Below, one piece after another: positions 14,194 through 20,372 of a stretch of DNA of 20,372 nt. How positions within the stretch are numbered: position 1 is the first letter of the stretch; each line of letters begins with the position of its first letter. Source of the DNA: DATIRA01 sp964553405 (lineage in GTDB: Bacteria; Pseudomonadota; Gammaproteobacteria; Steroidobacterales; Steroidobacteraceae); the NCBI GenBank assembly GCA_964553405.1, contig CAZKLS010000043.1:1-20372 (forward strand). Direction: 5' to 3'. A program made the position numbers and the translations under genes. The notes beneath the pieces are model-generated. The model ran no database searches. It was not told the DNA's origin and worked only from the letters and a program-made list of their open reading frames with translations.

Positions 14194-15260
14194 CGCCCGC
14201 CGGATCGGCGGGAGCCGGGCGCGGAGTCGCTCGTCGGCGGGCCCGGTCGAGTCGCGACTGGGTCGGTCTCAGCGACAGCGAGCTGCTCGAGCTGCGTTTC
14301 TGCGACCTGGGGCTGCGACTCGACGATGCGCGCCTGCTGGCTGCGATCGAGGCGCTGCACGGCGAACTCGAGGCCCGGCAGGTGGGTTTCCGGCCGCACT
14401 ACTGGCTGGCGGACGAGTGGTTCTCGCCGGATGGCGTGCCCGGCATCGCAATCCCGTTCTACCTGGCCCACCCGCGCCTCGCGGCGCTGGAGCGGCGCCA
14501 GATGCACGAAGTCGAGGGCGGCAATCGCCGATGGCTGATGAGGATCCTCAGGCACGAGGCCGGGCACGCCGTCGACACGGCCTACGGGTTGCGGCGGCGC
14601 CGCGCCTGGCGGGAGGTCTTCGGCAAGGCTTCACAGCCTTATCCGACCCGCTACCGGCCGCGCCCGGCCAGCCGTCGGTTCGTGCTGCATCTCGGGCTCT
14701 GGTACGCGCAGAGCCATCCGACCGAGGACTTTGCCGAGACGTTCGCCGTCTGGCTGACGCCCCGGTCGCGCTGGCGGCGGGATTACGACGGCTGGCCCGC
14801 GCTGAAGAAGCTCGAGTTCGTGGATCGCACGATGCGCGAGCTGCGTGGCCGGCCGCCGCGCAACGCCTCGAGGACGCTGGTCGAGCCGCTCGAGGAGAGC
14901 ACCCGCACGCTGCGCGAGCATTACCGGCGCAGGCTCGGTCGTTACCCCGACCGCGCATCGCGGGTCTATGACCGGCAGCTGCACCGCGTGTTCGCGCAAC
15001 GCGGCACCGAGGGCGCCGAACCCTCGGCGGCAAGCTATTTGCGGGAGTCCCGCCCGCGCCTTCGACAGGCGCTGGTGAAGCATGCCGGGGTTCATCCGTA
15101 TCTGGCGAGCCACGTGCTGCGGACCGCCACCGAGCGCGCGCGCGTGCAGGGCTTGAAGCTGAAGCCGGCGACCGGCGACCTCGAGCAGTCCGTGCTGCAG
15201 ATGCTCGAGCGCATCATCCTCGATACGCTGCTCCGCGACCGCGAGGACTTCGCGCTATGA
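14190..15260 (+). CDS. Putative zinc-binding metallopeptidase (HEAGH type)
   Basis: The product has 356 residues. It is probably cytoplasmic: the N-terminus is Arg/Ser/Gly-rich and there is no signal peptide or membrane segment. H122-E-A-G-H126 is the zinc motif, and HPTEDFAETFAVWL (176-188) supplies a gluzincin-like third ligand, E179 or E183. The region SQPYPTRYRPRPASRRFVLH between them and the long Arg-rich C-terminal half match no family I can name with certainty beyond the loose label putative zinc-binding metallopeptidase. The start ATG overlaps the preceding stop and the TGA overlaps the next ATG (ATGA at both ends), so production is coupled to the phosphatase fusion and to the ATP-grasp protein. 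Its substrate may be a peptide bond made by the ligase next door; that is inference. Confidence 0.75.
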   Translation: MTPAGSAGAGRGVARRRARSSRDWVGLSDSELLELRFCDLGLRLDDARLLAAIEALHGELEARQVGFRPHYWLADEWFSPDGVPGIAIPFYLAHPRLAALERRQMHEVEGGNRRWLMRILRHEAGHAVDTAYGLRRRRAWREVFGKASQPYPTRYRPRPASRRFVLHLGLWYAQSHPTEDFAETFAVWLTPRSRWRRDYDGWPALKKLEFVDRTMRELRGRPPRNASRTLVEPLEESTRTLREHYRRRLGRYPDRASRVYDRQLHRVFAQRGTEGAEPSAASYLRESRPRLRQALVKHAGVHPYLASHVLRTATERARVQGLKLKPATGDLEQSVLQMLERIILDTLLRDREDFAL

Positions 15261-16285
15261 AGAGGCTCCGTGTGCTGGTGCTGGTGCACGAGTCGCTGGT
15301 GCCGCCCGACAGCCTCGACGGGTACACCGAGCAGCAGGTGGACGAGTGGCGCTCTGAATACGACGTCAGGTCCACGCTGCAGGCGATGGGCCACCAGGTG
15401 CTGATGCTGGGCCTGGGCGACAATCTCGCGGACCTCCGCAATGCGATCGTCGAGTGGCAGCCCGACGTCGCGTTCAACCTGCTGGAGGAGTTCCAGGGCA
15501 TCGTGACCCACGACCAGTACGTCGTGTCGTACCTGGAGCTGATGCGGCAGCCGTACACGGGCTGCAACCCAAGGGGCATGATGATCTCGCGGGACAAGGT
15601 GCTCTCGAAGCAGGTGCTGAGCTACCACCGGATTCCCACGGCGCGCTTCGCGCTGCTGCCGCGCGGACGCAGGTTCAGCGTGCCGAGGCGCCTGAAGTTC
15701 CCGCTGTTCGTGAAGTCCGCGACCGAGGATGCGTCGCGTGGAATTTCCCAGGCCTCGATCGTCAGGGATGCCTCGAGGCTGCGCGAGCGCGTCGAGTTCA
15801 TACACGAGCAGACGGACTCGGACGCGCTGGTCGAGGAGTACGTCGAGGGACGCGAGCTCTACGTCGGCGTGATCGGCAACGAGCGGCTGACCAGCTTCCC
15901 GATCTGGGAAATGGACTTCGGCACGCTGCCCGAGGTGATGGCCGGGATCGCGACCCGCAAGGTCAAGTGGGACCGCAAGTACCAGGCCAAGCACGGCATC
16001 GCCACGGGACCTGCGCGCGACCTGCCGGACGGCATGGATTCACGGGTGGCGCGGCTCGCGCGGCGGATCTACCGGGCGCTCAGCCTGAGCGGCTATGCGC
16101 GCATCGACCTGCGGCTCAGGCCGGACGGCAGCGTCTTCGTGCTGGAGGCAAACGCCAACCCGAACCTGGCGCAGATCGAGGATTTCTCGGTCTCCGCGCT
16201 GTCGGCCGGGGTCGGCTACGACGCGCTGCTCGGGCGCATACTGCAGCTCGGCATGGACTACCAGGTCGCCTGGCGGCAGGCCTGA
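15257..16285 (+). CDS. ATP-grasp ligase, D-alanine-D-alanine ligase-like
   Basis: The product has 342 residues. ATP-grasp ligases join a carboxylate to an amine through an acylphosphate. An N-terminal Rossmann-like part (LRVLVLVHESLVPP, then DVAFNLLEEFQG, like the Ddl FNLLEG motif) precedes the ATP-binding part: K153 in FVKSATEDASRGIS, VEEYVEGRELYVGVIGN, ARIDLRLRPDG, and metal ligands E297 and N299 in FVLEANANPNL. The ending EDFSVSALSAGVGYDALLGRI resembles Ddl. It is unlikely to be the housekeeping Ddl: the N-terminal half differs, and it sits in a 4-bp-overlap cassette with a metallopeptidase and a phosphatase fusion, not with mur/fts genes. Likely makes an amino-acid or peptide amide bond; the substrate is unknown. 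Confidence 0.82.
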   Translation: MKRLRVLVLVHESLVPPDSLDGYTEQQVDEWRSEYDVRSTLQAMGHQVLMLGLGDNLADLRNAIVEWQPDVAFNLLEEFQGIVTHDQYVVSYLELMRQPYTGCNPRGMMISRDKVLSKQVLSYHRIPTARFALLPRGRRFSVPRRLKFPLFVKSATEDASRGISQASIVRDASRLRERVEFIHEQTDSDALVEEYVEGRELYVGVIGNERLTSFPIWEMDFGTLPEVMAGIATRKVKWDRKYQAKHGIATGPARDLPDGMDSRVARLARRIYRALSLSGYARIDLRLRPDGSVFVLEANANPNLAQIEDFSVSALSAGVGYDALLGRILQLGMDYQVAWRQA

Positions 16286-16310
16286 GCCGCCACCGGCCGC
16301 ACGCTCAGGC
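16280..16310. terminator. Inverted repeat spanning both stop codons of convergent genes
   Basis: GCCTGAGC (16280-16287) and GCTCAGGC (16303-16310) are a perfect 8-bp inverted repeat with a 15-nt loop. One arm contains the TGA of the ATP-grasp gene, the other the TGA of the leftward GST gene. It could act as a bidirectional transcript end. Neither side has a T-run, so it would be Rho-assisted or merely RNA-stabilising. Confidence 0.4.
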
Positions 16311-16955
16311 GTGCTTCTCCGGACGGCCCTCGACCGTCACTTCGTACTCGGCGCCGCTCAGCCACTCCTGCAGGTGTGGATCCTGCAGCGCAAAGTCGAA
16401 GTAGGCCTGCGCGGTCGGACTCAGCTCGGCCCCGTAGGAGTAGAAACGCAGCAGCACCGGGGCGAACATCGCGTCCGCCGCGCAGTAGTCGCCAAACAGC
16501 CACGGCCCTGCGCTCTGGAAACGGCTGCGGCAGTCCGACCAGGTCGCGTCGATTCTCGCAACGTCGGCCCGCCCGGCACCGCTGAGCGGCACCTGCAGGC
16601 CTCGCGACGTAGCCTGCATCGACCACTCGTTGCGCATCGCCTGGAAGCCCGCGTGCATCTCGGCGCTCACCGCGCGGGCCTCCGCGCGGGTCGTCCGGTC
16701 CCCGGGCCAGGCCCGGCCGCCGGCGAGCTCGTTGACGTATTCGCAGATTGCGATCGACTCCCACACCCGCAGCGGCCCGTCGAGCAGGACCGGCACCCGG
16801 CGGCTCGGCGAGTACCGCGAAATCTCCCGCTCGAACTGCGCCGTATCGAGTGGCAGGCGGATTTCCTCGAACTCGATCCCGAGGTGCTTGAGCAGGATCC
16901 ACGGCCTGAGCGACCAGGAGGACAGGGCCTTGTCACCGATGACGAGCTTGAGCAC
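16305..16955 (-). CDS. Glutathione S-transferase family protein
   Basis: The product has 216 residues with the usual two domains. The N-terminal thioredoxin-like half has KALSSWSLRPW with S12/S13/S15 near the glutathione thiol (zeta-like serine pattern), cis-Pro P55 in RVPVLLDG, and E66-S67, which bind the gamma-glutamyl group. The C-terminal helical half includes GPWLFGDYCAADAMFAPVLLRF, the conserved N-capping region. Such proteins conjugate glutathione to electrophiles or isomerise substrates; which one cannot be told. It starts 24 bp after the zinc-finger gene on the same strand and is probably cotranscribed. Its stop lies in an inverted repeat shared with the ATP-grasp gene. Confidence 0.93.
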   Translation of the reverse strand: MLKLVIGDKALSSWSLRPWILLKHLGIEFEEIRLPLDTAQFEREISRYSPSRRVPVLLDGPLRVWESIAICEYVNELAGGRAWPGDRTTRAEARAVSAEMHAGFQAMRNEWSMQATSRGLQVPLSGAGRADVARIDATWSDCRSRFQSAGPWLFGDYCAADAMFAPVLLRFYSYGAELSPTAQAYFDFALQDPHLQEWLSGAEYEVTVEGRPEKHA

Positions 16956-16979
16956 CTTCAGGGACCTCTCCAGCGACTG

Positions 16980-17378
16980 CTACAGCGTATGGCCGAGCCG
17001 CTGGAAATGCGTGCGCTCGAAAATCGTCTGACAGTTGATGCAGCGACTCACGAACGGCACGGCTTCCAGGCGCTCCTGGTCGATGGCCCGGCCGCAGCCA
17101 GCGCAGGTGCCGAAACTGCCGTCCGAGATGCGCCGCAGTGCTGCCTCGACGGCGCGCAACTCTTCAAGGTCGCGATCGATCTCGGCCAGGTTCACATCGA
17201 CCATCAGGTCCGCGAAGGACTCGTCCTCGAGGTCGTGGACCTGGTCAGCGATCTGCGCGTACTGCTCGGAGTCGCTGCGCAGCAGGGTCTGCCGGATCTC
17301 CTCCCGCAATTCGCCCTCGCGGTGCTGCAGCCGTGAGCGCAGCCCCTGAACCCATTGTCTGCCGGGGTTTCCACCCAT
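16980..17378 (-). CDS. TraR/DksA-family C4 zinc-finger protein
   Basis: The product has 132 residues. DksA/TraR proteins enter the RNA polymerase secondary channel and tune initiation. A long coiled-coil (about residues 12-85, with EDESFADLMVDVNLAEIDRD) leads into a C4 zinc finger: C92-A-G-C95 and C113-I-N-C116. The coiled-coil acidic tip equivalent to DxxDxA may be D49-L-E-D52-E-S54, with Ser in place of Ala. An in-frame ATG at 17468 would add 30 residues, but ATG 17378 has AGGGAG six bases upstream and gives the usual family length, so I chose it. It is followed by a GST gene, which suggests a stress-linked transcript. It is not canonical DksA: it lacks the long N-terminal segment and is probably a paralogue. 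Confidence 0.87.
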   Translation of the reverse strand: MGGNPGRQWVQGLRSRLQHREGELREEIRQTLLRSDSEQYAQIADQVHDLEDESFADLMVDVNLAEIDRDLEELRAVEAALRRISDGSFGTCAGCGRAIDQERLEAVPFVSRCINCQTIFERTHFQRLGHTL

Positions 17379-17573
17379 GACGTGCTCCCTGCCATTTGAG
17401 CCGCCGTTAGCATTGACCGGGAGGCCGCCGGAACCAATAAGGGACTTGCGCAGCCGTGCCGGGCGCAAAGCGTGAACCCCAGGCCCCTCCAGCTGTCACA
17501 ATACGCGCTGAGACTGGGTCCTGGTCCCGCCCCGGGCAGGGCATTCGTCAGCGAACCCGGAGAGGAACTGGAC

Positions 17574-17915
17574 ATGGACAAGGACAAGACGACGACCCCG
17601 CGGCCCCGCAAGGCCGCGGCCAAGAAGGCGCCAGCCGCGAAGAAGGCCCCCGCCAAGGCCGCTGCGCCGCGCAAGAGCGCGACGGGCACGGCGCGGCGCA
17701 AGCCGCGGGTCAGCGACTCGGCAACGACCCTGACGGCCGACGACCGGCTGCAGATGATCCGGACCGCGGCATACTTCCGTGCCGAGCGGCGCGGGTTCGC
17801 GCCGGGCCACGAGGCCGAGGACTGGCTCGCGGCCGAGGCGGAGGTCGAGGCGCAGCTCGCGGCCGTGACCCGCAGGCCCCGGGCGAGGAAGGCCGCGAAG
17901 CCGGGTGCCGACTGA
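17574..17915 (+). CDS. DUF2934 protein with lysine/alanine-rich (histone H1-like) tail
   Basis: The product has 113 residues. The ATG at 17574 is preceded by GGAGAGGA seven bases upstream; the longer frame from 17472 has no ribosome-binding site or family resemblance. Residues about 10-45 are a low-complexity basic tail with AKKAPA-type repeats, as in bacterial H1-like proteins. Residues about 58-92 (DRLQMIRTAAYFRAERRG, then HEAEDWLAAEAEVEAQL) match the short DUF2934 motif, and a second basic stretch ends the protein. DUF2934 has no known function. The basic tails suggest nucleic-acid binding in the cytoplasm. Next gene begins 47 bp later on the same strand. Confidence 0.75.
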   Translation: MDKDKTTTPRPRKAAAKKAPAAKKAPAKAAAPRKSATGTARRKPRVSDSATTLTADDRLQMIRTAAYFRAERRGFAPGHEAEDWLAAEAEVEAQLAAVTRRPRARKAAKPGAD

Positions 17916-17962
17916 GGTCGGCCGGGCCGCGGTCGCAAGCCGGCGGCAGATCGAGGAGTGGC

Positions 17963-18265
17963 ATGGATCACGGGCTGCGTTGCTGGAAGTGCGGCGTTTC
18001 CTTGGCGGATTACAGCCTTCCGCTGCGGCGCCTCGAGGAGTGCCGCGGCTGTGGCGCCGAGCTGCACGTCTGCCGGATGTGCGAGTTCTACGACACCGCT
18101 GTAGCGAAGCACTGTCGCGAGCCGGTGGCGGAGGAGGTCAAGGACAAGACCCGCGCGAACTTCTGCGACTATTTCCGGCCGACGCCCGAGGCCTATCGGC
18201 CCGGTGACCTGTCAGCAGCCGACCGGGCCCGGGCCGAGCTCGAAGCCCTGTTCGGCAAGAAATAG
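17963..18265 (+). CDS. Small zinc-ribbon protein of unknown function
   Basis: The product has 100 residues. Three CxxC pairs close together (CWKC, CRGC, CRMC), with a later HC and a Cys in NFCDYF, suggest a pair of zinc-binding knuckles. Beyond them are a conserved-looking block (CREPVAEEVKDKTRANFCDY) and a charged helix rich in Ala and Glu. No signal peptide. GAGGAG lies four bases before the ATG. I recognise the type from many proteobacterial genomes as a conserved hypothetical protein but know of no function. It lies between the DUF2934 gene and the M49-like gene, all rightward and 33-47 bp apart. Confidence 0.8.
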   Translation: MDHGLRCWKCGVSLADYSLPLRRLEECRGCGAELHVCRMCEFYDTAVAKHCREPVAEEVKDKTRANFCDYFRPTPEAYRPGDLSAADRARAELEALFGKK

Positions 18266-18298
18266 CACGGCCCAGGGACTACCAGGAGAGATCACCAT

Positions 18299-19948
18299 AT
18301 GCAGACAGTTTCGGCGTGGACGCTCGGCCTGGCCGGGCTGCTGGTTTTCGCGTCCGGCGTGCAGCCGGCGTCGGCGGGCGAGGCGACGGTCACGGCGCGC
18401 CCGGAGATCTATGCCCCGTTCACGTTGAGCGCTGACCTCTCCGGCCTCAGCGACAAGGAGCGGCAGATGCTCGGCCTGTTCATCGACGCGGCCGTGATCA
18501 TGGACGGCCTGTTCTGGGAGCAGGCCTATCCCGGCGATCGCGACGCGCTGCTGAAGCGGATCGAGGACCCGGCGACGGCGCGCTTCGTCGAGCTCAACTA
18601 CGGGCCCTGGGATCGGCTGGCCGGCAATGCTCCGTTCGTGCCGGGCGTGGGACCGAAGCCGCCCGGCGCCGGTTTTTACCCGCCGGACATGACCCGCGAG
18701 GAATTCGAGCAGTCCGACCTTCCGGGCAAGCAGAGCGAGTACACCGTGCTGCGGCGTGACTCGACGGGCGCGCTCGTGGTCGTGCCCTACAGCCGCGAGT
18801 GGCATTTCGAGCTCGGCCGGGCCGCCCGCCTGCTCGATCAGGCCGCCGCGCTGGCCGAGGACCCCGGGCTGCGGGCCTACCTGAGCGCGCGCGCCGCGGC
18901 GCTGATGTCGAACGACTACCGCGCGAGCGACCTCGCGTGGATGGACATGAAGGACAACCGCATCGACCTGGTGATCGGTCCGATCGAGACCTATGAGGAC
19001 CGGTTGTTCGGCTACAAGGCGGCGTTCGAGGCCTACGTGCTGATCAAGGACCTCGAGTGGAGCCGCCGGCTGGCCCGTTACGCGGCGATGCTCCCGGCAT
19101 TGCAGCGGGGACTGCCGGTACCGGACAAGTACAAGGCCGAGACGCCGGGAACCTCCTCGGACCTCAATGCCTACGAAGTGGTGTACTACGCCGGCGACTG
19201 CAATGCCGGGTCGAAGACGATCGCGATCAACCTGCCGAACGACGAACAGGTCCAGCTGAGCAAGGGCACGCGCAGACTGCAGCTGAAGAACGCGATGCAG
19301 GCCAAGTTCGACCGCATCATGCTGCCGATCGCCGGCGAGCTGATCGTGCCCGAGCAGCGACGGCACGTGACCTTCGACGCGTTCTTCGCCAACACGATGT
19401 TCCACGAAGTCGCGCACGGGCTCGGCATCAAGGACACGGTCAACGGCCGCGGCAGCGTTCGCGACGCACTGAAGGAGCTCGGCTCGGGCGTCGAGGAAGG
19501 CAAGGCCGACGTGCTCGGGCTTTACATGGTGACCGCGCTGCACGAGCAGGGCGAGCTCACGGGCGCGCTCGAGGACTACTACGTGACGTTCCTCGCGGGG
19601 ATTTTCCGCTCGGTTCGCTTCGGCGCGGCCTCGGCCCACGGCCAGGCCAACATGGTCCGGTTCAATTTCTTCGCCGACCGCGGCGCATTCGAGCGTGGCG
19701 AGGACGGCCTGTATCGCGTCGACATGAAGGCCATGCGCGCGGCCGTGGACGAGCTGTCCCGGACGATCCTCGTGCTGCAGGGCGACGGCGACTACGCGGG
19801 CGTGCAGCGGCTGAACGCCGAGCTCGGCGTGGTCAGGCCGCAGCTGGTGGCGGATCTCGACCGGCTCGCGCAGGCGAACATCCCGGTGGACGTCAGCTTC
19901 ACGCAGGGCAAGGAGGTGCTCGGGCTCGGCCTCGGGGCCCAGCGCTGA
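18299..19948 (+). CDS. Secreted M49-like (dipeptidyl-peptidase III-related) zinc metallopeptidase
   Basis: The product has 549 residues. The zinc motif is H369-E-V-A-H373 followed by GLG, and the second motif is E399-E-G-K-A-D404, equivalent to the EExxAE of dipeptidyl-peptidase III (third zinc ligand E399 or E400). Classic DPP III has a longer HExxGH motif; the pentapeptide HExxH marks a different branch. Residues 1-26 look like a Sec signal with an ASA-GE cleavage site, so the enzyme is probably periplasmic, though its n-region has no Lys or Arg, which is unusual. A stop codon at 18263 and no other start leave no alternative N-terminus. AGGAG lies 10 nt upstream. Its TGA shares one base with the pirin ATG. 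Confidence 0.85.
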   Translation: MQTVSAWTLGLAGLLVFASGVQPASAGEATVTARPEIYAPFTLSADLSGLSDKERQMLGLFIDAAVIMDGLFWEQAYPGDRDALLKRIEDPATARFVELNYGPWDRLAGNAPFVPGVGPKPPGAGFYPPDMTREEFEQSDLPGKQSEYTVLRRDSTGALVVVPYSREWHFELGRAARLLDQAAALAEDPGLRAYLSARAAALMSNDYRASDLAWMDMKDNRIDLVIGPIETYEDRLFGYKAAFEAYVLIKDLEWSRRLARYAAMLPALQRGLPVPDKYKAETPGTSSDLNAYEVVYYAGDCNAGSKTIAINLPNDEQVQLSKGTRRLQLKNAMQAKFDRIMLPIAGELIVPEQRRHVTFDAFFANTMFHEVAHGLGIKDTVNGRGSVRDALKELGSGVEEGKADVLGLYMVTALHEQGELTGALEDYYVTFLAGIFRSVRFGAASAHGQANMVRFNFFADRGAFERGEDGLYRVDMKAMRAAVDELSRTILVLQGDGDYAGVQRLNAELGVVRPQLVADLDRLAQANIPVDVSFTQGKEVLGLGLGAQR

Positions 19949-20372
19949 TGGTGCTGGAGCAGGTTCTCGAGGGCCGTCCCAGGGATCTCGGCGGTTTCAG
20001 CGTGCGGCGGCTGCTGCCGTCGGCGGAGCTGCGCTCGGTCGGGCCGTTCGTCTTCTTCGACCACATGGGCCCGGCGCGCTTCGCGACCGGTGAAGGCGTG
20101 GACGTGCGTCCGCATCCCCACATCGGCCTGGCCACGGTGACTTACCTGTTCGAAGGGCAGTTCATGCATCGCGACAGTCTCGGCACGGCGCAGCTGATCC
20201 GCCCCGGTGACGTGAACTGGATGGTGGCCGGCCGAGGCATCGTGCATTCCGAGCGGACCCCGGCGGAAGCGCGGCAGGCGCAGGGCGGGGCGGCGCTGCA
20301 CGGGATACAGGTCTGGGTCGCGTTGCCGCAGGCCGACCAGGAGACCGATCCGAGCTTCGAGCACCACGCAGC
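19948..20372 (+). CDS. Pirin family protein, N-terminal part (3' end outside window)
   Basis: ATG at 19948 overlaps the preceding TGA by one base (TGATG) and the frame is open to the window end, giving 141 residues of a protein normally about 230-300 long. Pirins are bicupin iron proteins; some bacterial ones show quercetin 2,3-dioxygenase activity, others bind regulators. Signature stretches are GPFVFFDHMGPARF, VRPHPHIGLATVTYLFEG, HRDSLGT and GDVNWMVAGRGIVHSER. The metal ligands H56, H58, H100 and E102 are all present, as in human pirin. Coupling to a periplasmic peptidase is not obviously functional. There is no signal peptide, so it is cytoplasmic. Confidence 0.95.
   Translation, partial: MVLEQVLEGRPRDLGGFSVRRLLPSAELRSVGPFVFFDHMGPARFATGEGVDVRPHPHIGLATVTYLFEGQFMHRDSLGTAQLIRPGDVNWMVAGRGIVHSERTPAEARQAQGGAALHGIQVWVALPQADQETDPSFEHHA

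Noticed and set aside
17379..17468. Longer start for the TraR/DksA-like gene at 17468
   Set aside because: The extra 30 residues have no resemblance to the family and the ATG at 17378 has a good ribosome-binding site.
17472..17573. GTG start at 17472 for the DUF2934 gene
   Set aside because: No ribosome-binding site and no family similarity in the added part; the ATG at 17574 has GGAGAGGA upstream.
17605..17660. Possible tandem DNA repeat
   Set aside because: It reflects AKKAPA-type codon repetition in the basic tail of the DUF2934 protein, not an independent repeat array.
1..20372. CRISPR arrays, tRNA or rRNA genes, insertion sequences, attachment sites
   Set aside because: I looked for regularly spaced repeats, cloverleaf patterns, transposase motifs and flanking direct repeats and saw none I could support.

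Overview
The window is very GC-rich (roughly two thirds G+C by eye), densely coded and chromosomal in character. TtcA, a short YbjQ protein, PhaR with a phasin, an HAE1-type RND pump, pirin and a TraR/DksA-like C4 zinc finger together point to a proteobacterium. A high-GC gammaproteobacterium is my best guess; I cannot place it further. I see no rRNA, tRNA, insertion sequence, phage gene or CRISPR array.

Region 1 (1-4368) is a carbon-storage block. The 3' end of glgC and a LEA-type lipoprotein gene run rightward. They face a leftward series phaP-phaR-glgA, in which a granule phasin, the PHA-responsive regulator and glycogen synthase lie head to tail. A 300-bp divergent gap (3592-3891) rich in palindromes separates phaP from a rightward MaoC-type hydratase gene. 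A candidate phaP promoter (TTGCAC-17-TAGAAT) has a palindrome over its -35 box, which would suit repression by PhaR.

Region 2 (4467-11725) holds cysK (TTG start), a two-gene RND efflux operon (adaptor and permease, with no outer-membrane channel or regulator beside it), an M32-type carboxypeptidase homologue with two altered motif residues, and ybjQ convergent with it.

Region 3 (11828-16285) is the most unusual part. After ttcA come three genes joined by 4-bp ATGA overlaps: a dual-specificity phosphatase fused to an ADP-ribosylglycohydrolase-like domain that appears to have lost its metal-binding acidic residues, an uncharacterised HEAGH metallopeptidase, and a D-Ala-D-Ala-ligase-like ATP-grasp protein. 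The tight coupling suggests one pathway in which something is ligated, cleaved and regulated. The substrate is unknown. This is the best candidate for an undescribed system.

Region 4 (16305-20372) has a leftward pair (TraR/DksA-like zinc finger, then a glutathione S-transferase). A rightward series follows: a DUF2934 protein with an H1-like tail, a small zinc-ribbon protein, a secreted M49-like metallopeptidase, and a pirin gene cut by the window end. Promoter and terminator calls rest on visual matching only and carry low confidence.
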